Source of the DNA: Acetobacteraceae bacterium
GTDB taxonomy: Bacteria > Pseudomonadota > Alphaproteobacteria > Acetobacterales > Acetobacteraceae
Length of the DNA stretch: 64,000 nt
Direction of reading: 5' to 3'
NCBI GenBank assembly: GCA_027482245.1
Contig: JAIXWG010000042.1
Location: forward strand, 1 to 64,000
The notes under the pieces were generated by a model, which was not told where the DNA came from, searched no databases, and was given only the letters and a program-made list of their open reading frames with translations. The stretch's first letter is position 1. Every line of letters starts with the position of its first letter. This document shows, piece by piece, positions 7,406 to 15,895 of the stretch. A program made the translations under genes and the position numbers.

Positions 7406-8743
7406 CTACAAGCGCAGCACCGCCAGGTCGATGTTCCCCGCCATCGCGACATAGCCGGCGCGGTTGGGGTGCAGCTTGTCGCCGGGGCCGCCCGTCGTGC
7501 TCTCCGGCACGAATTCCGCCTTCATCTGGCCGGTGGCGGCATCGAGCGTCGGGCCATCGAAATCGACGAAGCCGTCGAAGACGCCTGACGTGCGGATGAA
7601 GTCGTTCAGCGTCTTCCGCTTCTCGTCCTGCTCCGCGAAGCCATGCGCCGCGCTGGTGCTGCCGAGGGCGGAGGTCAGGGTGGCGCCGATCACGCGGATG
7701 CCGGGCAGTTTCTCCCGCAGCGTGGCGACGCCGCGGCGCATGCCATCCATCACCGCCTGGGCGGAGGCATTGCCGTTGCGGGAGAAGTCGTTCGTGCCCT
7801 CCAGCCAGATCAAATGCGTGACGCCGGAGAGGGTGATGACATCGCGGTCGAGCCGCATGAGCGCCGACGGCCCGCCCGGGAAGGGTGTCGCGGGCGTGTA
7901 CTCCGCGGGGCCGACCACCTGGTTGCCGCCGATGCCGGCATTGACGACGGCGACGCGGTTGGGCTGGGCGGCGTGCAGGCGGCGCTGCAGCACATCCGGC
8001 CAGCGGTCGTCGCCATTCATCGTGCTGGCGGTGCCATCCGTGATGCTGTCGCCGAAGCAGACCACCACGGGCGTCGCCGCCGGCATCATCACGTCAACGG
8101 CGTCGAGGAAGAACCAGGACGCGGTCGGATGCGGGAAGGCGGCGTCCGTCTCGTCGGCGCCCTTGGCACCGGCGCCGGGCGCGGTGGCGTAGGAGGTCTG
8201 GATGGCCTTGGCGTGCCAGGTCATCGGCCCGCTGGAACCCGCGACGTGGAAGGAGACGGCCAGCTTGCGGCCCGCGAGAAGCGGCGAGGCCGGGTCCGCG
8301 GCGAAGGGCAGCTCGACGGCGTCGGACCAGGCGTCTCGGCCTGGCGGGATGGTGACGCTGCCCTGGCCGCCGAAGCGCACGGGCTGGCTGGTGCCGGGCA
8401 TGACGGTGGCGCCGCCCAGTTGCAATCCGACGAAGACGCCATCCAGTGTCAGCGGCCTGGTGCCGAGCGCGTTGGAGAAGCGGAAGCGCGCCTGCGGGCC
8501 CCAGACCGTGGGGCGCACGATCATGCGCAGCGACTGGTCGCGCGCGCCCTCCGCCGGTGTCGGGAAGGCGAAGGACTGGTTGGGCTGGGCGGAGGGGTTG
8601 CCCACGGGATAGGGGCCCTGGACGGAGGCCGCCCAGCTGGTGGCCCAGCGGCCGGGGGCGGCGGTCTGGGCGAGAGCGGGGGTCGCCGCGGCAGCGGCCA
8701 TCAGGGCGCCCACCGCGCGGCGCGGCATGCGGAACTCGGACAT
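7406..8743 (-). CDS. Secreted SGNH/GDSL hydrolase
   Basis: A 445-residue exported esterase or lipase-type enzyme. Residues 1-26 form a signal peptide with a pair of arginines and a cleavage site near ALAQ. Block I is GDSITDG with the nucleophile Ser233. The later NAGIGGNQ and LEGTNDF segments supply the oxyanion Gly and Asn, and the Asp/His pair lies in GDKLHPNRAG near the C-terminus. About 200 residues before block I form an extra beta-rich region seen in secreted carbohydrate-esterase relatives. GGAGGAAGCACC precedes ATG. It sits 58 bases after the LLM monooxygenase gene in the same run. The natural ester is unknown. Confidence 0.9.
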   Translation of the reverse strand: MSEFRMPRRAVGALMAAAAATPALAQTAAPGRWATSWAASVQGPYPVGNPSAQPNQSFAFPTPAEGARDQSLRMIVRPTVWGPQARFRFSNALGTRPLTLDGVFVGLQLGGATVMPGTSQPVRFGGQGSVTIPPGRDAWSDAVELPFAADPASPLLAGRKLAVSFHVAGSSGPMTWHAKAIQTSYATAPGAGAKGADETDAAFPHPTASWFFLDAVDVMMPAATPVVVCFGDSITDGTASTMNGDDRWPDVLQRRLHAAQPNRVAVVNAGIGGNQVVGPAEYTPATPFPGGPSALMRLDRDVITLSGVTHLIWLEGTNDFSRNGNASAQAVMDGMRRGVATLREKLPGIRVIGATLTSALGSTSAAHGFAEQDEKRKTLNDFIRTSGVFDGFVDFDGPTLDAATGQMKAEFVPESTTGGPGDKLHPNRAGYVAMAGNIDLAVLRL

Positions 8744-8801
8744 GGTGCTTCCTCCATCGCCGCCGGGTTGGCCCCGGCGACGGGGGGAAGGCTGGCACGC
8801 A

Positions 8802-9803
8802 TCACGCCGCCAGGGAATGCGGCACGTCGCGAGCCACCTCCGCGAGGATGCCGAAGGAACGCAGCCGCGCCTGGTGGTCGTGGATCTGCGCCGTCACCAT
8901 CAGCTCATCCGCGCCGGTCCGGGCGATGAAGTCGGCCAGGCCGCGCTTCACCGTCTCCGGCCCACCGACGATGGAGCAGGAGAGCGAATGCGACAGCATG
9001 GCCTGCGCCTGCGGGTCCAGGATCATGTCCGCGCGCGGCGGCGGCAGCTTGCCCGGCGTGCCGCGGCGGAGGTTGAGGAAGGCCTGCTGGAGCGAGGTGA
9101 AGACCAGCCGTGCCTCCGCATCGGTGTCGGCGGCGAAGACGTTCACGCCGAGCATGACATGCGGCTTGGCGAGGCGCTCCGAGGGGCGGAAGCGCTCCCG
9201 GTAGATCGCGACGGCCTCCATCATCTGCGCCGGCGCGAAGTGGGAGGCGAAGGCATAGGGCAGGCCGAGCATGGCGGCGAGCTGCGCGCCATAGGTGGAG
9301 GAGCCGAGGATCCAGGCCTCCACGGATTCACCGGCGCCCGGCACAGCGACCAGGCGCTGGCCGGGCTCGGCGTGCTTGAAATAGTTCAGCAGCTCGATGA
9401 CGTCGCGGGGAAAGTCCTCCACATCGCCATCGAGGTTGCGGCGCAGCGCCCGGGCGGCGAGCTGGTCGGAACCGGGCGCGCGGCCGAGGCCGAGATCGAT
9501 GCGGCCGGGGTGCAGCGCGGCCAGCGTGCCGAACTGTTCCGCCACCATCAGCGGCGCGTGGTTCGGCAGCATGATGCCGCCGGCGCCGATGCGGATGGTG
9601 GAGGTGCCGGCGCCGACATGCGCCAGCGCCACGGCGGTCGCCGCGCTGGCGATGCCGACCATGTTGTGGTGCTCCGCCATCCAGTAGCGGGTGTAGCCGT
9701 GCCGTTCCGCGTGCTGGGCGAGGCTGCGGGAATTGCGCAGCGCGTCGCCCGCGCTGCTGCCTTGGGGGATGGGGGAGAGGTCGAGGACGGAGAGCTTTGC
9801 CAT
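8802..9803 (-). CDS. LLM class flavin-dependent oxidoreductase (bacterial luciferase-like)
   Basis: A 333-residue TIM-barrel flavin monooxygenase. [14 protein letters not shown] at the N-terminus, [20 protein letters not shown] and [12 protein letters not shown] are characteristic of the single-domain YhbW/MsnO-like branch of luciferase-like enzymes. Such proteins use reduced FMN from a separate reductase to oxidise organic substrates; most of this branch has no known substrate. The start at 9803 removes an unrelated upstream extension and begins at MAKLSVL. It lies 20 bases after the PuuE-like gene, and the two are probably co-translated. No flavin reductase is in the run. Confidence 0.88.
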   Translation of the reverse strand: MAKLSVLDLSPIPQGSSAGDALRNSRSLAQHAERHGYTRYWMAEHHNMVGIASAATAVALAHVGAGTSTIRIGAGGIMLPNHAPLMVAEQFGTLAALHPGRIDLGLGRAPGSDQLAARALRRNLDGDVEDFPRDVIELLNYFKHAEPGQRLVAVPGAGESVEAWILGSSTYGAQLAAMLGLPYAFASHFAPAQMMEAVAIYRERFRPSERLAKPHVMLGVNVFAADTDAEARLVFTSLQQAFLNLRRGTPGKLPPPRADMILDPQAQAMLSHSLSCSIVGGPETVKRGLADFIARTGADELMVTAQIHDHQARLRSFGILAEVARDVPHSLAA

Positions 9804-9823
9804 GCCCGTCATATGGGGTCCCG

Positions 9824-10726
9824 TCAGGCCTCGGGGAAGCGGGCGATCCAGTGGCGGGCGATGCTGTCGCGCCGCGCGAACCAGGCGCCGCCCTTGTCGC
9901 GCATGTGGCGCAGCAGCCGGTCGAGGCCCGCGATGCGGCCGGCGCGGCCGATCATGCGCAGATGCAGGCCAATGGAGAGCATCCGGGGATGGTCCGCGCC
10001 TTCCGCCCACAGGGCGTCATAGGCATCGACGCAATACTCCGTGAAATGCGCGGCGGTGGTGAAGCGCTGGCTGCCCTGGTGGAAGTGCATGTCGTTGGTG
10101 TCGAAGCTGTAGGGCAGCACGAGGTGCCGCGTGGCGCCGACCCGGGTGAAGAAGGGCAGGTCGTCGCTGTAGGCATCGCTGTCGTAGAGGAAGCCGCCAT
10201 GTTCCAGCAGCAGGCGGCGCGTGTTGGCGGAGGGCGCGGAGCGCGTGTGCCAGCCCAGCGGTGCCGCCCCGCAGGCGTCGCGGATGGCGGCGACGGCGCG
10301 GGCGATGGTGGCGCGCTCATGCGCCTCCTCCATCCCCGCATGGCGTTCCCAGCGCCAGCCATGGCAGGCGACCTCATGCCCCCGCGCCACGGCATCCTGC
10401 GCCAGCCAGGGCGACCGCTGGATGGCGCGGCCGCAGGCATTCAGGGTGGAGGGTGCACCATGCGCGTCCAGCACCCGCATGATGCGGTGGTAGCCGACGC
10501 GGGTGCCGTATTCGAAATGGGTGTCGCGGCAGGGATCGGGGCCGCCCTTCACCTCGTCCGTCACCTCATACACCGCCTCGTTCCGCTCATCGCCATCGAT
10601 GATGGAGAGCTCCGCCCCTTCCTCGACATTGACGACGAAGGAGACGGCGACGCGCGCCCCGCCGGGCCAGCGCGGGTCCGGGGGGTTGGCGCCATAGCCG
10701 AGGAAGTCGCGGGTGTCGGTCGTCAA
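9824..10726 (-). CDS. puuE: Polysaccharide deacetylase-family amidohydrolase, allantoinase PuuE-like
   Basis: A 300-residue NodB-fold protein. [22 protein letters not shown] followed by NVEEGAE matches the start of PuuE, a metal-independent allantoinase, better than peptidoglycan or chitin deacetylases. PuuE opens the hydantoin ring of allantoin to allantoate in the cytosol. The later HGWRWE and [14 protein letters not shown] segments are also typical. No signal peptide is present. It lies between gamma-glutamyltransferase and LLM monooxygenase genes, 20 kb from the urate genes uraH-puuD. It could therefore act on a different cyclic amide, so the exact reaction is an inference. Confidence 0.75.
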   Translation of the reverse strand: MTTDTRDFLGYGANPPDPRWPGGARVAVSFVVNVEEGAELSIIDGDERNEAVYEVTDEVKGGPDPCRDTHFEYGTRVGYHRIMRVLDAHGAPSTLNACGRAIQRSPWLAQDAVARGHEVACHGWRWERHAGMEEAHERATIARAVAAIRDACGAAPLGWHTRSAPSANTRRLLLEHGGFLYDSDAYSDDLPFFTRVGATRHLVLPYSFDTNDMHFHQGSQRFTTAAHFTEYCVDAYDALWAEGADHPRMLSIGLHLRMIGRAGRIAGLDRLLRHMRDKGGAWFARRDSIARHWIARFPEA

Positions 10727-10759
10727 GGCAGGGGCTCCGGCGAGTCGGGAGCCCCTATC

Positions 10760-12463
10760 CTATATTGCCATGGCGTAGGCGGGGCGGCGCGGATCGGCGG
10801 CGGCGGCGATCAGGCCGGTGGCGGGGTCGGTGCGGATCACCTCCACGCAGCCGGCCAGCGCCGTCCATTCCGGCCAGTCGGCGATGACATGGCCGCGCGC
10901 GGCCAGCGCCTCCCGCGTCTCCGCCGGGATGCGGGCTTCCAGGGAGAGACGGCCCGGGAAGTAGTCGTGCGGGGAGGAGGAGGACGGGAAGGCGTAGGTC
11001 GCGATGCGGGGCGCCTCCACCGCGGCCTGCGGCTCCATGCCGAAATGCAGGATGTTCAGCAGCACCTGGAGCATCGCCTGTGGCTGCACGTCGTTGCCCG
11101 GGGACCCGAAGGGCATGATCCCGCCATCGGCCAGCTCGACCATCGCGGGGTTCGGCGTCAGGCGCGGGCGCTTGCCCGGCGCATAGCCCGCGGGATGCGT
11201 CGGATCGGGCCGGTTCTGGGACCCTCGGCCGGAGACCATCAGCCCCGTCCCCGGCACCAGCGGCCCGGTCCAGGACCCGTCGGAGGGGGTGGCGGAGACC
11301 GCGTTGCCCCAGCGATCCACGACGCAGACATAGGAGGTGCCGGCCTCCACCGGCGGCTCCTCCTCCTCCGACACCGGCGGGTTGGCGTTGGCGCCGATAC
11401 CGATCAGGCGTTCCGGCATCCCCGGATGCGCACGCGCGGGATCGATGGCGGCGGCGCGGCGGGCGACGTGCGCCGCCGAGAGCATCTGCGCGATGGGCAC
11501 AGCCACGAAATTCGGGTCGCCCACATGGTATTCGCGATCCGCGAAGGCGCCTTTCAGCGCCTCCGCGATCACGTGCAGGTACTCCGGCGAGTTGTGGGCC
11601 AGGCCATCCAGGCCGTGACGCTCCGCGATCAGCAGGGCCTCCAGCAGCGCCGGTCCCTGGCACCAGGGGCCGCAGCCCAGCACGCGGTTGCCGCGCCACT
11701 GAACGGCCAAGGCGGGCTCGATCGGGCTGCGATAGGCGGCCATGTCGGCCATGGTGAGGTAGCCGCCCTCCCGCGCCTGGAAGGCTGTGATCTCCCGCGC
11801 CAAATCGCCCTCGTAGAAGGCGGCGCGGGCGGCCTCCAGCCCGGCTTCCCGCCCCCGCCCCGCCGCGGCCTTCTCCTGCTCCATCATGTAGGCGATGGAG
11901 CGCGCGAGGTCGGTCTGGACGAATTTCTCGCCGACGCGGGGCGCGCGGCCGCCGGGGTGGAAGATCGCGGCGTTGTAGTCCCAGCGCGCATAATCGGCCT
12001 GGCGCTTCGACAGGCTGTTGTGGAGCAGCTCATAGACCGCGAAGCCCTCCGCCGCGAAACGCCAGGCGAAGCCCGCGATGTCGGAGAAGGACATCGTGCC
12101 ATGCCGCCGCAGCGCCGTGATCCACGCATCCGGTGCCGCCGGCACCACCGTCCGCAGCACGCCCGGCGGCATCTTCCCGCCATGCTTCTCCCGGAACAGG
12201 TCCGGCGGAATGGAGGCCGGCCAGGGGCCGAGGCCGACGATCGTCTCCACCCGTCCATCCGCCATGCGGATCATGATCGGCGCCACGCCCGCGACGCTCA
12301 CGATATCCGGCTGCAGCACGCCGAGCGCGAAGCCCGCCGCGCAGGCGGCATCGACGGCATTGCCCCCGCCCTCCAGCACCGAGAAGGCGGCGGCAGTGGC
12401 GAGGTAGTGGCCCGCGGAGACGGCATGGCGCGTGCCGGTAATCGTCGGCCTGGTCAACGGCAT
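10760..12463 (-). CDS. Gamma-glutamyltransferase family protein
   Basis: A 567-residue N-terminal-nucleophile hydrolase. GGNAVDAACAAGFALGV near the N-terminus and the catalytic Thr in EAGTSYVCVVDRWGNAVS, where the chain would cut itself into two subunits, define the family. SGRGSQNRPDP and PFGSPGNDVQPQAM form the glutamate and oxyanion pocket. Typical members hydrolyse or transfer gamma-glutamyl groups, and some deacylate cephalosporins. No clear signal peptide is seen, so a cytosolic role in a catabolic pathway is likely. It starts 13 bases after the Bug receptor gene, and PuuE-like and LLM genes follow. Its real substrate may be a gamma-glutamylated catabolic intermediate. Confidence 0.88.
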   Translation of the reverse strand: MPLTRPTITGTRHAVSAGHYLATAAAFSVLEGGGNAVDAACAAGFALGVLQPDIVSVAGVAPIMIRMADGRVETIVGLGPWPASIPPDLFREKHGGKMPPGVLRTVVPAAPDAWITALRRHGTMSFSDIAGFAWRFAAEGFAVYELLHNSLSKRQADYARWDYNAAIFHPGGRAPRVGEKFVQTDLARSIAYMMEQEKAAAGRGREAGLEAARAAFYEGDLAREITAFQAREGGYLTMADMAAYRSPIEPALAVQWRGNRVLGCGPWCQGPALLEALLIAERHGLDGLAHNSPEYLHVIAEALKGAFADREYHVGDPNFVAVPIAQMLSAAHVARRAAAIDPARAHPGMPERLIGIGANANPPVSEEEEPPVEAGTSYVCVVDRWGNAVSATPSDGSWTGPLVPGTGLMVSGRGSQNRPDPTHPAGYAPGKRPRLTPNPAMVELADGGIMPFGSPGNDVQPQAMLQVLLNILHFGMEPQAAVEAPRIATYAFPSSSSPHDYFPGRLSLEARIPAETREALAARGHVIADWPEWTALAGCVEVIRTDPATGLIAAAADPRRPAYAMAI

Positions 12464-12476
12464 TCGGGTTCTTCCT

Positions 12477-13457
12477 TCAATCAGCGCGCGCGCCGGAACG
12501 CTTCACCACGTCCGTCCAGCGCGCGATCTCCACCGGCAGGAAGGCGGCGAAATCGGCGGCGGAGAGCGATCGCGGGCGCATGCCCGCGCTGGTCATCTGG
12601 TCGCGGAAACGCGGGCTTTCGGTGATGCGGCGGATCGCATCCGCCGCCGTCGCCAGCACCTCCGGCGGCGTGCCGGCGGGCATCGCGAAGCCGAGCCAGC
12701 CGCTCGCCTCATAGGCTGGGTAGCCGACCTCCGCGAAGGTCGGCACCTCCGGCAGCAGCGGGTCCCTGCCCTGCCCCGTCGTCGCCAGCGCGCGGATGGT
12801 GCCGCCGCGGATCCCGGGCAGCAGCGCGTTGATGGTGTTGAAGGTCATGTCCACCTGGCCGCCGAGCAGATCCGTGATGGCCTGCGGGCTGCCGCGATAG
12901 GGGACATGCGTGATGTCCACGCCGGAAACCAGCCGGAACAGCTCCCCCGCCATATGCGTGGAGGACCCGCTGCCGGCCGAGGCCCAGTTCAGCGTCCCCG
13001 GCCTGGCACGCGCCGCCGCCACCATGTCCGCCACCGACCGGAACCGACTATCGGCCCGCACCGCCAGCGCGCAATCATTGCTGGCGCCCAGGCCAAGCGG
13101 CGCGAAGCTCGTCAGCGGATTGTACTGCACATCCGGGATGATCGCCGGCGCGATGGCGAGCGAGGAGGAATTCACCACCCCCATCGTGTAGCCATCGCGC
13201 GGCGCCTTCGCGAGCGCCTCCGTCCCGATGGTGCCGCCCGCGCCGAAGCGGTTCTCCACCACCACGGGCTGGCCCCAGGCCTCCGACAGCCCCTGCGCCA
13301 CGGCGCGGCCGAGGATGTCCATCCCCGCCCCCGCCGCGGCCGGCACGATCATGCGCACGGGGCGCGTGGGCCAGGATTGCTGCGCGCGGGCCAGACCCGG
13401 CAGCGCCACGCCAAGCCCCGCCAGCAACGCCCCGCGCCGTGTCAGAAGCACCCGCAT
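12477..13457 (-). CDS. Bug-family periplasmic receptor (tripartite tricarboxylate transporter type)
   Basis: A 326-residue exported solute-binding protein. Residues 1-23 are a twin-arginine-containing signal (LTRRGALLAGLG, cut near ARAQ). WPTRPVRMIVPAAAGAGMD and VVVENRFGAGGTIGTEALA are the two strongest Bug signatures, and the receptor fold continues to the end. Bug proteins deliver carboxylates, amino acids or nicotinate derivatives to TctAB permeases, but none is in this window. It is the first gene of a six-gene run ending with the aminotransferase, so its ligand is probably the compound that run degrades. The start at 13457 gives a proper signal peptide. Confidence 0.9.
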   Translation of the reverse strand: MRVLLTRRGALLAGLGVALPGLARAQQSWPTRPVRMIVPAAAGAGMDILGRAVAQGLSEAWGQPVVVENRFGAGGTIGTEALAKAPRDGYTMGVVNSSSLAIAPAIIPDVQYNPLTSFAPLGLGASNDCALAVRADSRFRSVADMVAAARARPGTLNWASAGSGSSTHMAGELFRLVSGVDITHVPYRGSPQAITDLLGGQVDMTFNTINALLPGIRGGTIRALATTGQGRDPLLPEVPTFAEVGYPAYEASGWLGFAMPAGTPPEVLATAADAIRRITESPRFRDQMTSAGMRPRSLSAADFAAFLPVEIARWTDVVKRSGARAD

Positions 13458-13583
13458 GCGCGCCCCCCGTCCCGTCTCGCGAAAGCCTAGTCCCGCGTCG
13501 CCACCACCGACAATCACCGCATCCGGCATCAGCGTGATGCCGGCAACGCCAGCGGCACGATGCCGCGGCACCAGCGCGTACGG

Positions 13584-13648
13584 GCCGCGTTACACGCGCG
13601 AACGGCGTCGCGCGATACGCGCGCACCACAAGTCGCGTGATACGCGCG
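13584..13648 (+). promoter_or_regulatory. Three CGCGT-N3-ACGCG palindromes upstream of the yihY-like gene
   Basis: Three direct repeats of about 17 bases start at 13584, 13607 and 13632. Each is centred on a 5-3-5 palindrome: CGCGT-TAC-ACGCG (13586-13598), CGCGC-GAT-ACGCG (13609-13621, one mismatch) and CGCGT-GAT-ACGCG (13634-13646). Spacing is 23 and 25 bases. The last ends 22 bases before ATG 13669. The arrangement looks like an operator array for a dimeric regulator that would cover the promoter or block the ribosome. The regulator is unknown. Confidence 0.5.
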
Positions 13649-13668
13649 ACCGGAAAAAGGACACAACG

Positions 13669-14769
13669 ATGCGCGCGCAGGTGGAGAAGACAAGCTGGAT
13701 GATCGCGGCCGCGGCGCTGGCCGGCGCCCTCGCGCTGCAGGCGGCCGACCGGCCACCGCCGCCACGGCGCATCCCGGCGGCGCACAGCCCGGCCGGGCGC
13801 GGCACCACGGACACGCCGCCGCAGGAAAGCTCCGGCGCCGGCAGCAACGCCGCCACCCCCTCCGACATCCCCGCCCGCGGCTGGTGGGACATCGCCAAGC
13901 GCGCTGTGATGGAAGCCGGCAGCGATCGCCTGCTGACGGAAGCCGCGGGCGTGACCTTCTACACCCTCCTCGCCCTCTTCCCCGGCATCGCCGCCATCGT
14001 CTCGCTCTACGGCCTCATCGCCGATCCCGCGACCGTCGCCGACCACCTCGGCGCGCTCTCCGGCTTCGTCCCCGGCGGCGGCATGGACATCATCAAGGAA
14101 CAGGTGACGCGCATCACCTCCAAGGAGGAAACCACCCTCGGCCTCTCCGCCCTCATCGGCCTGGCCCTCTCCCTCTGGAGCGCAAACCAGGCGGCCAAGG
14201 GCCTCTTCGACGCCCTCAACGTCGTCTATGAGGAGAAGGAGAAACGCTCCTTCATCCGCCTCAACCTGGTCAGCCTGACCTTCACGCTGTGCGGCATCCT
14301 CTTCGCCGTGCTCGCCATGGGCGCCGTCATCGCCCTGCCGGTCGTGCTGAACGCCATCGGCTTCGGCAGCACCACGGACACCCTGCTGCGGATCGCGCGC
14401 TGGCCCGTGTTGCTGCTGGGCATCGCCCTCGTCCTCGCCTGCCTCTACCGCTGGGGGCCGAGCCGCGCAGAAGCCCGCTGGCGCTGGGTCACCTGGGGCA
14501 GCGCCTTCGCCGCCATCGCCTGGCTCGCCATGTCACTCGGCTACTCCTTCTACGTGGAGAACTTCGGCACCTACAACGAAACCTACGGATCCCTCGGCGC
14601 CGTCATCGGCTTCATGACCTGGATCTGGCTCTCCGCGGCCGTCATCCTCTTCGGCGGCGAACTCAACGCCGAAGCCGAACACCAGACCGCCCGCGACACG
14701 ACGACAGGACCGGAACTGCCCCTCGGCACACGCGACGCCCGCATGGCGGACCGGGTGGCGCCGGGGTGA
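13669..14769 (+). CDS. YihY/virulence factor BrkB family membrane protein
   Basis: A 366-residue inner-membrane protein with six or seven hydrophobic segments between residues about 80 and 340. LLTEAAGVTFYTLLALFPGIAAIVSLYG is the family signature covering the first helix, written here only as the start of that segment, and WSANQAAKGLFDALNVVYEE with NFGTYNETYGSLGAVIGFM are also diagnostic. Residues 1-75 are a hydrophobic start plus a Pro-rich linker absent from many relatives. The family is often annotated ribonuclease BN in error; its transport or lipid role is not settled. GGAAAAAGGA precedes ATG 13669, directly after a triple palindrome. Confidence 0.88.
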   Translation: MRAQVEKTSWMIAAAALAGALALQAADRPPPPRRIPAAHSPAGRGTTDTPPQESSGAGSNAATPSDIPARGWWDIAKRAVMEAGSDRLLTEAAGVTFYTLLALFPGIAAIVSLYGLIADPATVADHLGALSGFVPGGGMDIIKEQVTRITSKEETTLGLSALIGLALSLWSANQAAKGLFDALNVVYEEKEKRSFIRLNLVSLTFTLCGILFAVLAMGAVIALPVVLNAIGFGSTTDTLLRIARWPVLLLGIALVLACLYRWGPSRAEARWRWVTWGSAFAAIAWLAMSLGYSFYVENFGTYNETYGSLGAVIGFMTWIWLSAAVILFGGELNAEAEHQTARDTTTGPELPLGTRDARMADRVAPG

Positions 14770-14789
14770 GGCTGTCGCGCGAGTGGCTT

Positions 14790-15011
14790 CTGGAGAGGGG
14801 CTTCTCGCCCCTCTCCAGACCTCTCCCCGCCAGGGTCCTACGGGACCCTGGACCGCGAGGTTATTGGTCGGTGATGGGAGGGGCACGGAACGCGTTCCGA
14901 ACACGCGGGTGCGCGGTGCCCCTCCCATCACCGACCAATCTCATGGGTTCCAAGGGCCGCCGGGCCCTTGGCGGGGAAGGGGTTTGGGGAAGGGGCGGAG
15001 CCCTTTCCCCG
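14790..15011 (-). repeat. Multi-hairpin intergenic element, copy 2 (inverted orientation)
   Basis: Complete copy lying between convergent genes. In plus-strand order it has CTGGAGAGGGG/CCCCTCTCCAG (14790-14818), CCAGGGTCC/GGACCCTGG (about 14830-14852), a 24-bp perfect central stem (14863-14886 with 14916-14939), CCAAGGGCC/GGCCCTTGG (14950-14971) and a G-rich/C-rich hairpin near 14986-15010. The central stem differs from copy 3 on both arms together, so pairing is kept. The central loop holds GGAACGCGTTCC. It may serve as a two-way terminator for the yihY and CoA-lyase transcripts. Confidence 0.85.
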
Positions 15012-15031
15012 ACGTCACCAGCGCAACACCA

Positions 15032-15895
15032 TCACCCCCGCGCCCCCCGGGCCAGTGTGCGGCGGGCGCGTTCGACGATGGGCAGGTCGATCATCGCGCC
15101 TTCGAAGGCGACGGCGCCGAGGCCTTTCGCGAGCGCGTCCTCGAAGGCGGCGATGAGGCGGCGGGCGCGGTCGAGTTCGGCCGGGGTGGCGCCGTAGATC
15201 TCGTTGATGATGGGGACGTGGGCGGGGTGGATGCAGGAGGCGGTGGCGAAGCCGAGGTTTTTCGCGCGGGTGAGTGCGGCGCGGTAGGCGTCGAGGTCGT
15301 CGATCTGGGCGAGTGCGCCGAGGGAGCCCATGGGCAGGATGTTGGCGCTGCGGGCGGCGGCGATGCAGTGCATGGCCCAGACATACATGCTGTCGGCGGA
15401 GGGAATGCCGCCGAATTCCGTGGCCAGGTCCTCCGCGCCGACGGCGAGGGCCGCCATGCGCGGATCGGCAGCGGCGATGGCGTAGAGATGGGGGAGCGAG
15501 GCGGCGGTTTCGGCGAGGGCCAGGAAGCGCGTGCGGCCGATCGGGATGCCGTGCGCGGCTTCGCGGGTGGCGACGACTTCGGAGAGCAGGCGGATGTGCT
15601 CGGGGCCCATCACCTTGGGCAGGATCAGGCCGGTGGCGCCGGCGGCGACGGCGGCGGCGATGTCGGGCAGCGCCAGGTCGAGCGGGCGGTTGATGCGGAC
15701 GATGGCGTCGGCCCCGGACTGGGAGACGCGGGGAGCGGCGGCGGCGAGGGCCGCGCGGGCGGCGTCCTTGGCGTCGGGCGGGATGCTGTCCTCGAGGTCG
15801 AGAATGATGGCGTCGGCGCCGCGCGTATGGGCCTTGGCGATGAAGCGTTCGGCGGTGGCGGGGACGAAGAGGAGGGATCGCCAGTTGGGGGTCAT
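15032..15895 (-). CDS. HpcH/HpaI-type CoA ester lyase, probable citramalyl-CoA lyase
   Basis: A 287-residue CitE/malyl-CoA-lyase family protein. RSLLFVPATAERFIAKA at the N-terminus, the metal-binding ILDLEDSIPPDAK, and ALAVGAEDLATEFGG are the family motifs. Relatives cleave malyl-, citramalyl- or citryl-CoA into an acyl-CoA and a keto acid. The upstream CoA-transferase and hydratase make (S)-citramalyl-CoA cleavage to acetyl-CoA and pyruvate the best guess, as in ict-ich-ccl. Its ATG overlaps the CoA-transferase stop (ATGA), so it is the last gene of a four-gene coupled operon. The operon ends shortly before the multi-hairpin element at 15011. Confidence 0.85.
   Translation of the reverse strand: MTPNWRSLLFVPATAERFIAKAHTRGADAIILDLEDSIPPDAKDAARAALAAAAPRVSQSGADAIVRINRPLDLALPDIAAAVAAGATGLILPKVMGPEHIRLLSEVVATREAAHGIPIGRTRFLALAETAASLPHLYAIAAADPRMAALAVGAEDLATEFGGIPSADSMYVWAMHCIAAARSANILPMGSLGALAQIDDLDAYRAALTRAKNLGFATASCIHPAHVPIINEIYGATPAELDRARRLIAAFEDALAKGLGAVAFEGAMIDLPIVERARRTLARGARG

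Noticed and set aside
9797..12625. A 942-codon open frame on the plus strand
   Set aside because: It lies antisense to the PuuE-like and gamma-glutamyltransferase genes, which have full family motifs. Its protein is a Gly/His/Arg-rich shadow caused by GC-rich codons.
13228..13668. N-terminal extension of the YihY protein back to 13228
   Set aside because: It would overlap the Bug receptor gene antisense and run through the palindrome array. ATG 13669 has a ribosome site.
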